Origin: Betaproteobacteria bacterium UBA2293
Lineage (GTDB): Bacteria; Pseudomonadota; Gammaproteobacteria; Burkholderiales; Rhodocyclaceae
Reading direction: 5' to 3'
DNA: 10,013 bases
Assembly (NCBI GenBank): GCA_002345845.1
Contig: DDWF01000287.1
Span: 7,108 to 17,120, forward strand
The position numbers and the translations under genes are program-made. How positions within the stretch are numbered: position 1 is the stretch's first letter; every line of letters begins with the position of its first letter. This document shows positions 1 through 8,139 of this stretch, piece by piece. Under the pieces are notes generated by a model that did not search any database, had not been told where the DNA came from, and saw only the letters and a list, made by a program, of their open reading frames with translations.

Positions 1-591
1 AACGTAACCGCCATGGCGGCGGTTTACGCAGCAAAGGGCAGGGCGGGTGTGGTGATCTTCACCGACAGCAACTTTGCGATTGCCCTGGCCAAGTCCGAGG
101 CGATGGCGAAAATTGTCAAAGCCTGCCCTGAATGCACGCTACTGGAAGTCAGGGATATCGCCATATCAAGCAGTGCCGAGCAGATACCCGGAGCCACGCG
201 CCAGTTGTTGGCTACTCACGGGGAGCGCTGGACACATGCGCTGGCGATCAATGATATCTATTTTGACTATGCGGTCCCTGTTCTGACCCGGGCCGGCTTG
301 TTGAGTGACCGCATCCAGTTGTTGTCGGCAGGCGATGGCAGCGCGGCGGCATTCATGCGCATTCGGGCCCGCGCTTTCCAAACGGCAACCGTTGCCGAGC
401 CCCTCAATTTGCATGGCTGGCAACTGGTAGACGAACTGAATCGTCTATTGGCCGGGCAGCCGGTGAGCGGCTATGTCGTTCCCGTCCACCTGGTGACCGG
501 AGACAATATCCACTACGACGGTGGCCCGCAGTTTCGCTACGATCCGGACAACGGGTATCGGGAAATTTATCGACGTATCTGGAAGCGCTGA
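1..591 (+). CDS. Periplasmic sugar-type ABC substrate-binding protein, 3' part
   Basis: The frame is open from base 1 and ends in TGA at 589-591, so this is the C-terminal 196 residues of a longer protein. The N-terminus, with any signal peptide, lies outside the window. The fold looks like a type 1 periplasmic binding protein of the ribose/galactose class (Peripla_BP_4). Signs are a GVVIFTDSNFAIALAKSEAM segment, a hinge-like THALAINDIYFDYAVPVL stretch where RbsB-type proteins have their 'aNDxmAlGa' strand, and the terminal PVHLVTGDNI segment, which resembles the 'vpvxlvtxxNi' end of RbsB relatives. Such proteins bind a small ligand in the periplasm, for transport or to present it to a membrane receptor. 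No permease or ATPase gene follows; instead a membrane GGDEF-EAL receptor starts 17 bases downstream, which favours a sensing role. The ligand cannot be read from the sequence. Family is fairly sure, role is inference. Confidence 0.75.
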   Translation, partial: NVTAMAAVYAAKGRAGVVIFTDSNFAIALAKSEAMAKIVKACPECTLLEVRDIAISSSAEQIPGATRQLLATHGERWTHALAINDIYFDYAVPVLTRAGLLSDRIQLLSAGDGSAAAFMRIRARAFQTATVAEPLNLHGWQLVDELNRLLAGQPVSGYVVPVHLVTGDNIHYDGGPQFRYDPDNGYREIYRRIWKR

Positions 592-596
592 GGAGG
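591..596 (+). promoter_or_regulatory. Ribosome binding site of the GGDEF-EAL receptor
   Basis: A perfect AGGAGG begins on the last base of the upstream stop codon and lies 12 bases before the ATG at 609. The spacing is somewhat long, but there is no better start nearby, and the ATG places the first membrane helix properly near the N-terminus. The overlap of stop codon and ribosome binding site suggests the two genes share a transcript and may be translationally linked. Confidence 0.6.
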
Positions 597-608
597 GAAA
601 GTAGCGAG

Positions 609-3600
609 ATGCCGTTACGCGTATCGAGCCGAGTGTTTTTGCCGCGGTCCTTGCGTCATCAATTCTTGCTGGCGCTTTCGCTGTTGGCGCTGCTGGTGCT
701 GGCCGGAGGCGTCGTTGCGATCTATGCCTTGAACTTCTCGACTGCCGCGACCCGGCAACTTGCCGGGGAAAGGCTGCTCAGGCTGCAGCAGGCGCAGGAT
801 CTGGTTCAGAACGCCCTGTTGATCGAGCGTGAATCGCAAGGCATGCTGCTGGCGACTACCCCTGGTGAATTGCGGGGCAAACAAGGCGAGTTGCTGGCCC
901 GCCTGGAAATCCATGATCAATTGGTGGATGCGCTAGGTGCCGCTGCCGACGACATTTCCGTGCTCGATTTACATGGTTCGGGGCAGCAGCTACGCAATAC
1001 GGCCAATGTTGTTGCCCAACTCATGGAAACCGCGCAGCGCGCCGATCAGGCGTTCGCTCAGGCCATCGCCGTACGTTCCGCTCGGTTGCAGGAGATCGGC
1101 GCGCCCGGGGTCGGCGCCCTGGCGGTCCTGCTCCTGCGCCTGGAAAAGGCCGTTCAGCGGGACGAGGTGATGGCATTGCAGGCGCAATTCGTCAAGCGGG
1201 CAACTGGCATGAACGGTTTGCCCCAAGGATTTGCGCCAGCATCCCAAGGCTCGCCACTAGCGGGAGCAGGGGGCGCGACGGTGCCTGCCGACGATCCGTT
1301 TTCACTGCGTCTCGATCTGCTTGGCCATCGGCAAGCGCTTGCCCAGTTCCGTGACGAACACCAACGTCAGGTGATCGCCACGGTCGAGTCGGCCCATAAG
1401 CTGTCCGCTTCCTTCACCCGCGCTCATCAAAATGCGATGCAGGAACTGGTCGAGCGCAGCAAGCGCGATCAGGTCGTGGTGGTCATCCTGATTTCCGCTA
1501 GCCTGATTCTCGCCTGGTTGGTAGCCCGGTTTTTCCTCGGCCGGCATGTTCTGGCGCGGCTGCAGCAAGTCAGCCACTTTCTGCGCCTGGGTAAGGATCA
1601 GGTGAGCAGCACCAGGGTTCCCGTTCAAGGCGAGGACGAAATCGGGGAAATGGCGCGGGCGGTCGAGCACTTCCTCGAGGCTCGTCAGCAGTTGGCGGAA
1701 GCCAATGAACAGCTGGCGCAGGCAAAAACCGGACTGGAAGCCAAGGTGGCCGAAAGGACGGAGGCATTGCGTTATGCCAACGAACATTTGATGAGAGAAC
1801 TGGGCGAGCGCAAACGGGCCGAAAGCGAACTGGCCCGAGTCAACCGTTGCCTGCGCATGCTCAGCGACTCGAACCAGACCTTGATCCACGTCACCGAGGA
1901 AGCCGGCCTGCTGGATCAGGTTTGCCGTATCGTTGTCGAGGTCGGCGGCTATTATCTCGCCTGGGTCGGCTTTGCCCGTCACGGCGATGTGTCGGAGGTG
2001 TGGCCGGTGGCCCATGCCGGAGGCATCCCCGCCGACCTGGAAGCGTGCCGGATTACGTGGTGCGCCGATGACGAAACCCTGCACCCGGTCGTCAATGCCC
2101 TGGCAACCGGCCACCCTTGCCTGGGGCGCCAGGCGGCGGCCGAAGAGGCGGCAAGCCAGCGCACGCTCTATGCGTTGCCGCTGACCGCAGGTGGCCGAAC
2201 GTTGGGCATCCTGTGCATCGAATCGCTCGCCGCCGACGCGTTCAACGACGAGGAATCGGCGATTCTCGAGGAGCTCGCCGGCGATCTGGCGTTCGGACTA
2301 TCGACCCTGCACGCCCGGGCTGAACACGACCAGGCCGAGGCTGCCCTGGTGCGGAGCGAGCGCAACCTGCGCGGCATCTACGAGAACACTCCATTGGCCT
2401 ATCAGGCGCTTGATGGTGAGGGGAATTTCATCGACGTCAACCCGGCCTGGTGCGCCATGCTGGGACTGGAGCGGAGCGAGGTCATCGGCCGGAAATTTGC
2501 CGATTTTCTGGTTGCGGGCGGCGCTGAAACGCTGGATGAAGTATTTCGCCGTTTCCAGCATCAGGGCGAAGTTCACGGTTACGAGTTCGAGATAGCGCAT
2601 AAGGACGGTAGCCGTCTGGAAGTCGAACTGGATTGCAAGGCCGGTTACGACGAGGCCGGTGGATTCCAGCGGGCGCATTGCATCCTGCACGACATTACCC
2701 GGCGCAAGGAGGTGGAAAGGGTGATGATGCATCACGCGGCGATCGTCGAGTCGTCAAACGATGCCATCGTCAGTACAACGCTGGACGGCATCATCACGAG
2801 CTGGAACGACAGCGCCGAACAAATGCTCGGTTACCGTCGCCAGGAGGTGCTGGGCCAGCACGTTGGGCTACTCATACCGGAATCCCTGGGGCGGGAGGAA
2901 GAAATAATCCTCGGTAAAATCCGCGCCGGCGTCGCGATCAAGCACTATCACACGCTGCGCCGACACAAGAATGGCCAGCTGATCAACGTTTCCATCACCA
3001 TCTCGCCGCTTCGGGATGCTGAAGGAAACATCGTCGGCGCCGCCAAGATCGCCCGCGACATTACCGAACAGAAGCGGGCGGAACAGGAGTTGCGCCTGGC
3101 CGCTACCGCTTTCGAGTCCCAGGAGGGCATGCTGATCACCGACGGGGAAGGAACCATCCTGCGGGTCAACAAGACTTTTAGCGCAATCACCGGTTACCCG
3201 GCAGAGGAAGTGGTGGGGCGCAAGGCAAGTCTGCTCAAATCGGGGCGTCATGACGAGAAATTCTTCCGCAACCTGTGGCAGACGGTGGATAGGGAGGGGG
3301 CATGGCATGGCGAAATCTGGAACCGGCGGCAGGATGGCGGGTGTTTCCCTGCCTGGCTGACCGTCACCGCCGTAAAAGGTGAGACAGGGCAGGTCACCCA
3401 CTACGTCGGTACGCTGACCGATATCACGCAGCGCAAGGAGGCGGAAGAAGAAATCCGGGAGCTGGCCTTCTATGACCAACTGACCCATTTACCCAACCGG
3501 CGCTTGCTCATGGACCGCTTGCAGCGAGCCCTGGCCTCCGCCAACCGGAGCCAGCGTGCCGGCGGGCTTTTGTTCATTGACCTGGATAACTTCAAGACGC

Positions 3601-4781
3601 TGAACGACACTTTCGGTCACGATCATGGCGACCTCTTGTTGCGCGAGGTCGCGCAGCGTCTGGGAACCTGTATCCGCGATGGCGATACGGTAGCCCGGCT
3701 GGGCGGTGACGAATTCGTCGTCATGATCGAGGATTTGAGCACCAATCGGCAGGAGGCGGCGGAGGCGGCCAGGGTCGTCAGCGAGAAAATTCTGGCTGCG
3801 CTCGATGTTCCCTACCAGTTGGCCGGTCATGAGCACCACAGCACCCCGAGCATCGGTGTCACCTTGTTCGCCGAGCATCCTCAAGGCGTTGATGAACTGC
3901 TGAAACAGGCGGATATCGCCATGTATCAGGCGAAGGCGGCAGGGCGCAACACGGTGCGCTTCTTTGATCCGGAAATGCAGCACGTACTGACCAACCGCGC
4001 CAGCCTGGAAATGGACCTGCGTCAGGCCCTGGTGGAAGGCCAGTTCCTGCTTTACTACCAGCCGCAAGTAGACGCCGCCGGCCGAATTACCGGTGCGGAG
4101 GCCCTGGTCCGCTGGCGACATCCCGTACGGGGAATCGTTTCGCCGGCGGAGTTCATCCCTTTGGCCGAGGATACCGGCCTGATTCTGCCGCTCGGTCAAT
4201 GGGTACTGGAGACCGCGTGCAGGCAACTCGTGATCTGGGGGGGCAGGGCGGAGACTGCCGACCTTACCCTGGCGGTCAATGTCAGCGCCCGCCAATACAG
4301 GCAAGAGCATTTCGTTGATCAGGTACTCGACACGCTCAGGTGGAGTGGTAGCAGAGCGGAACGACTTGAACTGGAACTGACCGAAAGTCTGCTGCTGGAC
4401 GACGTTGAAGACACGATCATCAAGATGACGGCGCTCAAGAACGAAGGCGTGCGCTTCTCGCTGGACGATTTTGGCACGGGCTATTCATCGCTCGCCTACC
4501 TGAAGCGTTTGCCCTTGAGCCAGTTGAAAATCGATCAGTCGTTCGTCCGCGATGTGCTCTCCGATCCCAATGATGCGGCGATCGCCAGAACCGTCGTGGC
4601 CTTGGGCCAGAGTCTGGGCCTCGACGTTATCGCCGAAGGGGTGGAGTCGCAGGAACAGAGGGATTTTCTCTACAGCCAGGGTTGCTATGCCTATCAGGGC
4701 TACCTGTTCGGCCGGCCACTGCCGGCCGACGAATTCGATCGGCAGCTTGGTCTGCTACTGCGGGCGGCGGACGACGCGTAG
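609..4781 (+). CDS. Inner-membrane multi-sensor diguanylate cyclase/phosphodiesterase (HAMP-GAF-PAS3-GGDEF-EAL)
   Basis: A 1390-residue receptor that should make and break c-di-GMP. Visible order: TM helix about 17-42; helical periplasmic sensor about 43-286 with a Gly/Ala/Pro-rich break near 200-225; TM2 about 288-308; HAMP 309-360 with DEIGEM at 343-348; coiled coil 360-415; GAF about 425-565; three PAS/PAC units about 583-700, 706-825 and 828-945, each ending in a DIT(R/E/Q)(R/Q)K-type motif; GGDEF domain from about 950; EAL domain about 1140-1385. The cyclase motif is canonical GGDEF (1032-1036), preceded five residues earlier by an inhibitory-site RDGD (1023-1026). The EAL domain keeps EAL 1164-1166, N1224, E1259, D1286-D1287, K1307, E1343, E1346 and Q1363, the usual metal and catalytic set. 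Both activities therefore look possible, with net output set by the sensors. It follows a periplasmic binding protein gene by 17 bases, a plausible ligand partner. The domain calls are secure; ligand and net activity are unknown. Confidence 0.95.
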   Translation: MPLRVSSRVFLPRSLRHQFLLALSLLALLVLAGGVVAIYALNFSTAATRQLAGERLLRLQQAQDLVQNALLIERESQGMLLATTPGELRGKQGELLARLEIHDQLVDALGAAADDISVLDLHGSGQQLRNTANVVAQLMETAQRADQAFAQAIAVRSARLQEIGAPGVGALAVLLLRLEKAVQRDEVMALQAQFVKRATGMNGLPQGFAPASQGSPLAGAGGATVPADDPFSLRLDLLGHRQALAQFRDEHQRQVIATVESAHKLSASFTRAHQNAMQELVERSKRDQVVVVILISASLILAWLVARFFLGRHVLARLQQVSHFLRLGKDQVSSTRVPVQGEDEIGEMARAVEHFLEARQQLAEANEQLAQAKTGLEAKVAERTEALRYANEHLMRELGERKRAESELARVNRCLRMLSDSNQTLIHVTEEAGLLDQVCRIVVEVGGYYLAWVGFARHGDVSEVWPVAHAGGIPADLEACRITWCADDETLHPVVNALATGHPCLGRQAAAEEAASQRTLYALPLTAGGRTLGILCIESLAADAFNDEESAILEELAGDLAFGLSTLHARAEHDQAEAALVRSERNLRGIYENTPLAYQALDGEGNFIDVNPAWCAMLGLERSEVIGRKFADFLVAGGAETLDEVFRRFQHQGEVHGYEFEIAHKDGSRLEVELDCKAGYDEAGGFQRAHCILHDITRRKEVERVMMHHAAIVESSNDAIVSTTLDGIITSWNDSAEQMLGYRRQEVLGQHVGLLIPESLGREEEIILGKIRAGVAIKHYHTLRRHKNGQLINVSITISPLRDAEGNIVGAAKIARDITEQKRAEQELRLAATAFESQEGMLITDGEGTILRVNKTFSAITGYPAEEVVGRKASLLKSGRHDEKFFRNLWQTVDREGAWHGEIWNRRQDGGCFPAWLTVTAVKGETGQVTHYVGTLTDITQRKEAEEEIRELAFYDQLTHLPNRRLLMDRLQRALASANRSQRAGGLLFIDLDNFKTLNDTFGHDHGDLLLREVAQRLGTCIRDGDTVARLGGDEFVVMIEDLSTNRQEAAEAARVVSEKILAALDVPYQLAGHEHHSTPSIGVTLFAEHPQGVDELLKQADIAMYQAKAAGRNTVRFFDPEMQHVLTNRASLEMDLRQALVEGQFLLYYQPQVDAAGRITGAEALVRWRHPVRGIVSPAEFIPLAEDTGLILPLGQWVLETACRQLVIWGGRAETADLTLAVNVSARQYRQEHFVDQVLDTLRWSGSRAERLELELTESLLLDDVEDTIIKMTALKNEGVRFSLDDFGTGYSSLAYLKRLPLSQLKIDQSFVRDVLSDPNDAAIARTVVALGQSLGLDVIAEGVESQEQRDFLYSQGCYAYQGYLFGRPLPADEFDRQLGLLLRAADDA

Positions 4782-4815
4782 CCCAGTGCCGCCGGCGCGG
4801 CTGGCAGCCTCGCCA

Positions 4816-6357
4816 TCAGGCGGCGGCGACACGATTGCGGCCGGTATGTTTGGCTTGGTAGAGCGCACGGTCGGCGCGGTCGAGCATGGCGCTCACACTG
4901 AAATCGTCCGCGGTCAGGGTGGCCACGCCGATGGAGGTGGTGAACCGGATCGCCGGTTCGCCGTCCAGGGGAACTTCCGCCGCGGCAACTCCGGCACACA
5001 GGCGTGCAGCGACTTCCATGGCCTTGTCGCGGCCGGTCTCCGGTAGCAGGATGGCAAACTCCTCGCCGCCGAGGCGGCCGATGGTGTCCTCGCTGCGCAG
5101 GGCAGCGGTACACACCTGAACCAGCTTTTGCAGCACTAGATCGCCGACCAGGTGTCCGTGCAAATCATTGATTGCCTTGAAGTGGTCGAGATCTAGCATC
5201 AGCATCGATACTTCCTCCTCGTGGCGCCGGCTGCGCGCCAATTCGAGCCGCATCACGTCGAGAAAGTGGCGCCGGCTGACGCAGCCGGTCAGCACGTCGG
5301 TGTGCGCTTCGCGTTCGAGTTCCTGCTGCAGTTCCATGAGGCGCCGGTAAGTGCGGGCATTGTCGATGGCCAGGCCGGCGACGCCGGAGATGGAGAGCGC
5401 GAGATTGACATATCGGTCGCGGTGCTCGGGAAATGCGAGCTGGTCGACGATGATCACGCCGAGCGCTTCGTCCGCCCGGGCAATGCGCAGCAGGAAGCCC
5501 GTGCCTGACTCTGTCCACGCCCATTCGTTGTGCAATTCCTGGGCCTGCTTGATCAGATCCGGCGGCAAGTCGCATTCGTTGCGCACGTTGCCACCTTCGA
5601 CGTGCAGGTAACAAAACACCTGTGGTGCGAACAGCAGGTGGAACATCTCGCCTATTGCCGCGATGGTTTCCTGTTCGTCCTTGAGGAGTGGCAAGCGCCC
5701 GAGGAAATCCATGGCCGCCTTGTGGTCGGCGATTTCGCGGAGCTGGTCGCGCTGGCGCGAGCTGGCGCGCTGCTGTTCGTCTTCCAGGCGCCACTCGGCC
5801 ACCATGCGGCCCAGCCAATGGCGCATGGGGTCGAGACCGATGCCGAGGCGGCTACCCGGCAAGCCAAGCGCAGCGGCCATTTCGGCCAGCTTGTCCGGCG
5901 CATCGGCAAGCGTACCGGTGTCAAGCAACACCAGTTCGCGCACGGATTCGCGGAAGAAGCCACCGCCCGTGGTTTCGTCGAAGCCCATCTGATGGAGCTT
6001 GCTGCGCCAGTCGGCCAGCCAGCCGGGCGTGATCAGGTAGGCGCCACGGTTGAGCGCCTCATCGACGAGGCCGTGGCCGGCCACCATGTGGAAGCACTGT
6101 TCCAGCCGCAGCAGCCTTACCGCCGATGCCTTGCTGGGTGCCGTGTCCAGGCCGGCCAGGCAGACGTTGCCGATCGCCACCGCCGGCGTGTCGGCAGGCC
6201 CGAGCAGCGGGCGCAGCTCGTTCCAGCTCAACGGCGGTCGGCCGCAATGGGGAGCAAAGGTGCCAACCGTGACGTCGGTCCAGCCTTCGGCGGCGACCGC
6301 CGCCTCGACCTCGGGACGAAAGTTATCGCAACAGAGCAGGGTCAAGGTTCCGCTCAT
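4816..6357 (-). CDS. DUF1638-like/GAF-like diguanylate cyclase, third gene of corrinoid operon
   Basis: A 513-residue protein with no membrane helix or signal peptide, so probably cytoplasmic. Residues 1 to about 190 resemble DUF1638, a family found with corrinoid methyltransferase genes. I base this on the opening strand TLTLLCCDNF, the HCG at 37-39, the YLITPGWLADW segment at 107-117 and the VLLDTG segment at 143-148. Cysteines at 9, 10, 38, 66 and 88 are possible ligands. After a helical linker (about 190-225) comes a GAF-like region, about 228-335, then a complete GGDEF domain, 350-513. The domain has the Mg-binding D389, GGEEF at 430-434 and inhibitory-site RSED at 421-424, so it should make c-di-GMP and be product-inhibited. 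Its ATG overlaps the stop of the methyltransferase-like gene as ATGA, with only a weak ribosome binding site, implying translational coupling. The cyclase call is secure; the DUF1638 assignment is from remembered family features and is less so. Confidence 0.9.
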   Translation of the reverse strand: MSGTLTLLCCDNFRPEVEAAVAAEGWTDVTVGTFAPHCGRPPLSWNELRPLLGPADTPAVAIGNVCLAGLDTAPSKASAVRLLRLEQCFHMVAGHGLVDEALNRGAYLITPGWLADWRSKLHQMGFDETTGGGFFRESVRELVLLDTGTLADAPDKLAEMAAALGLPGSRLGIGLDPMRHWLGRMVAEWRLEDEQQRASSRQRDQLREIADHKAAMDFLGRLPLLKDEQETIAAIGEMFHLLFAPQVFCYLHVEGGNVRNECDLPPDLIKQAQELHNEWAWTESGTGFLLRIARADEALGVIIVDQLAFPEHRDRYVNLALSISGVAGLAIDNARTYRRLMELQQELEREAHTDVLTGCVSRRHFLDVMRLELARSRRHEEEVSMLMLDLDHFKAINDLHGHLVGDLVLQKLVQVCTAALRSEDTIGRLGGEEFAILLPETGRDKAMEVAARLCAGVAAAEVPLDGEPAIRFTTSIGVATLTADDFSVSAMLDRADRALYQAKHTGRNRVAAA

Positions 6358-7397
6358 GGCGCCGGCACCCAGTCGAGCGGGTAACGACCCCAGCGGTCCA
6401 CGGCCTGGCGAATCGACAGCAGGACCTCGTCGGGCACTTGCCAGGGAATCTCGCCATGGTTGTCGGCGAGGATGAAGCCGCCGCCTCGTCCTGCCTTGGC
6501 GATCGCCTGCTTCACTTCGGCCTCCGCCTGGGCCGATGTCCAGCGCCGCATTTCAATGCCGTTCAGGTTGCCCAGCAGGGCGATCCGACCGCCGGCGGCG
6601 GCCTTCCAGTCGGCCAGGTCTTCCAGCGCGCTGACGCCGACCAACGCGGCTCCGCCGGCGACGATCTCGTCGACGATGGGCAGTCCGCGCCCGGAAGCGA
6701 GGTGGAGCGCGACCGGACCCTTGATCCGGCCGATGGTTTCGCGGGACACCGGGAAGCCCGTCGTCAAGTAGAGCGCCCGCGGGATGTTGGTGGTCGAGGC
6801 CAGCGGGTCGGCATAGCCGATCGCCGTAGCACCGGCCGCCAACTGGGCGTTGGCCCATTCGACGCAAAACGCCTGATTCACCGCCATCAGTCGCGCGAAG
6901 CGTTCCGGTTGCTCGTAGATCAGGTCGATGTAGTCGGCGAAGCCCATCTGCAGCACCGGCAGCGAGAACGGCGCGATCACCGCGCCGATGATCGGTACCG
7001 TGTCCCCGACGCGCTCCTTCAGCAGGCGAATGGTCTCCAGGCCGCGCAGCAGGCTGGCGGAATCGGCCACCCGCGGTGGCGACAAGCGATCGATGTCGGC
7101 AGCGCAGTGGATGACGGGACCGCCGCCGTTGGGCGGACCATCGTCGATGAAAATGGTTTGCCCGCCGAAAGCCTCCAGTTCGATGGAGGCGTAGTAGAAG
7201 GGATAGAGGCAATCGCTGCGGTATTTTGCCAGCAGGCGCAATTGGCCCTCGGAGACGTACTCGGCGCGCGAATAGTAGTCGCGGATGGAAAGCCCCAGTT
7301 CCTTCGCGCCGTGCAGGGTGGTGAGCAGGAACAGGGGCACCCGGTCCGGCTCCTGTTGGCCGACTGCCGTCAGCACGCGTTGCATGGAGGTCATCAT
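6354..7397 (-). CDS. Uroporphyrinogen decarboxylase/MtaA-family protein, putative corrinoid-linked methyltransferase
   Basis: A 347-residue protein of the URO-D superfamily (PF01208), close to the family's usual length. It looks like the corrinoid-linked branch (MtaA/MtbA) rather than haem-pathway HemE: it starts with MQRVLTAVGQQEPDRVP, as those do, has a YADPLAS segment at 195-201, GNLNG at 276-280 and the late GGGFILADN strand at 305-313, and sits beside a corrinoid protein gene. MtaA-type enzymes move a methyl group between a corrinoid protein and a thiol using zinc held by an HxC motif and a later Cys. Here the first motif reads H232-L-A234 and the later Cys position is H314 (NHGEIP), so both thiolates are missing. 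The start at 7397 overlaps the stop of the corrinoid gene (ATGA), and GGAGCGAGG lies just upstream; the same frame stays open further upstream, but that stretch lies under the corrinoid gene. The reaction is unproven. Confidence 0.85.
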   Translation of the reverse strand: MMTSMQRVLTAVGQQEPDRVPLFLLTTLHGAKELGLSIRDYYSRAEYVSEGQLRLLAKYRSDCLYPFYYASIELEAFGGQTIFIDDGPPNGGGPVIHCAADIDRLSPPRVADSASLLRGLETIRLLKERVGDTVPIIGAVIAPFSLPVLQMGFADYIDLIYEQPERFARLMAVNQAFCVEWANAQLAAGATAIGYADPLASTTNIPRALYLTTGFPVSRETIGRIKGPVALHLASGRGLPIVDEIVAGGAALVGVSALEDLADWKAAAGGRIALLGNLNGIEMRRWTSAQAEAEVKQAIAKAGRGGGFILADNHGEIPWQVPDEVLLSIRQAVDRWGRYPLDWVPAP

Positions 7398-8026
7398 GGC
7401 CGCACCTCGCTCCAGCGCCGGACGATGGCGACGGCATCGGCGGCATTGCGGCCAAAGGCATCGGCGCCCACTTCGCGCCAGAGTTGCGGATCGAAGAGGA
7501 AGGGGGCACCACCGACGGCGATCTGCACCCGGGCATTGCCGGCCACAAGCCCGGCGCGCACGGCCCTGACCTTGAGTGCGGCGGGCAGCATGAGCACCGA
7601 GATCAGCAGGATTTCGACTTTGTCGGCCAGCACGCGCTTGATCAGCGCGTCGACATCCATGTGGCCGTAGTCGAGCACTTCGAAGCCACTGGCGCGCATG
7701 ACGGAGAGAACGATGCGCTTGCCCAGCGTGTGGTAGTCGCTGAGCACCGCGATGGCCATGCGCGGATGCGACTTGCGTTCGGCTGCCATTGGCGGCAGCC
7801 GGCGTTCGACGATGTCTTCGCAGATACGGCTGCTCATGTAGATCTGCGACAGGGCGATCTGCCCGCTGTCCCACTCCTCACCCAAGCGGATCAGCGCCGG
7901 CACCATCAATTCCTCGATCGCCCGCATCGCGCCGTCCCGACTTGCCGCCGCCCCGAACAATGCCTCAATGCGCGGGCGATCCAACGCTACCAGCGCCGCA
8001 TGGAGTTCAGTTGCCGAGTTTGGCAC
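7394..8026 (-). CDS. Cobalamin-binding corrinoid protein (MtaC/MtbC-like)
   Basis: A 210-residue cytoplasmic protein with the two-part layout of methyltransferase corrinoid proteins: a helical cap (B12-binding_2 type) at about 1-85 and a Rossmann-like B12-binding domain at about 88-205. The cobalamin signature is complete: DYHTLG at 97-102 matches DxHxxG, so H99 should be the lower axial ligand to cobalt; SVL at 143-145 and VGGAPF at 171-176 match the later SxL and GG motifs; GADAFGRNAADAV is the usual closing segment. It should carry a methyl group on cobalt, or sense cobalamin. The start is GTG, chosen because a strong GGAGGG lies nine bases upstream and the cap begins directly after it; the next Met (residue 34) would cut into the cap. 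It is the first gene of a three-gene unit whose next gene overlaps by four bases. Which methyl donor it serves is not shown; no MtaB/MtmB-type gene is in view. Confidence 0.9.
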   Translation of the reverse strand: MPNSATELHAALVALDRPRIEALFGAAASRDGAMRAIEELMVPALIRLGEEWDSGQIALSQIYMSSRICEDIVERRLPPMAAERKSHPRMAIAVLSDYHTLGKRIVLSVMRASGFEVLDYGHMDVDALIKRVLADKVEILLISVLMLPAALKVRAVRAGLVAGNARVQIAVGGAPFLFDPQLWREVGADAFGRNAADAVAIVRRWSEVRP

Positions 8027-8035
8027 TTTGACGAT

Positions 8036-8041
8036 CCCTCC
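8036..8041 (-). promoter_or_regulatory. Ribosome binding site of the corrinoid operon
   Basis: Read on the minus strand this is GGAGGG, nine bases before the GTG at 8026. It fixes the start of the corrinoid protein and is the only strong ribosome binding site in the three-gene unit, which fits coupled translation of the two downstream genes. Confidence 0.7.
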
Positions 8042-8139
8042 CGAAGGAAACCGTAGTTGTTCGTCTATTACTAAAGGCTAACACCGCTGGCCTGTTTTGG
8101 CACATGGATTCGCCGAACGACCGGGCAGTTTCGTGGCAG

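Noticed and set aside
1302..4310. Several long minus-strand open frames under the receptor gene
   Set aside because: They are opposite a continuous and well-conserved HAMP-GAF-PAS-GGDEF-EAL frame and show no domain of their own.
4440..4660. Inverted repeat between this EAL segment and 9740-9960
   Set aside because: The likeness is conserved EAL protein sequence (DDFGTGYSSLAYLKR and neighbours) with many silent differences, not a recent DNA repeat.
4788..4827. Inverted arms GCCGCCG/CGGCGGC at the convergent gene ends as a terminator
   Set aside because: The arms are short, 26 bases apart, one lies inside a coding region, and there is no T-run; simple GC-rich sequence explains them.
6438..7670. 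410-codon open frame on the plus strand
   Set aside because: It lies opposite the MtaA-like gene and part of the corrinoid gene, its translation shows no recognisable domain, and it is the kind of antisense frame common in GC-rich coding DNA.
7398..7874. Upstream extension of the MtaA-like frame
   Set aside because: The extension is arginine/alanine-rich shadow sequence under the corrinoid protein; the ATG at 7397 gives the normal family N-terminus and an ATGA overlap.
8090..8108. Sigma-54-like TGGCAC element between the RIO kinase and corrinoid genes
   Set aside because: The -12 part reads TTCGC with GC out of register, and it would point away from the minus-strand operon.
8027..8139. Sigma-70 promoter for the corrinoid operon
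   Set aside because: An AT-rich patch at 8067-8074 gives a partial -10 on the minus strand, but no -35 is present at 16-18 bases spacing, so I do not call it.
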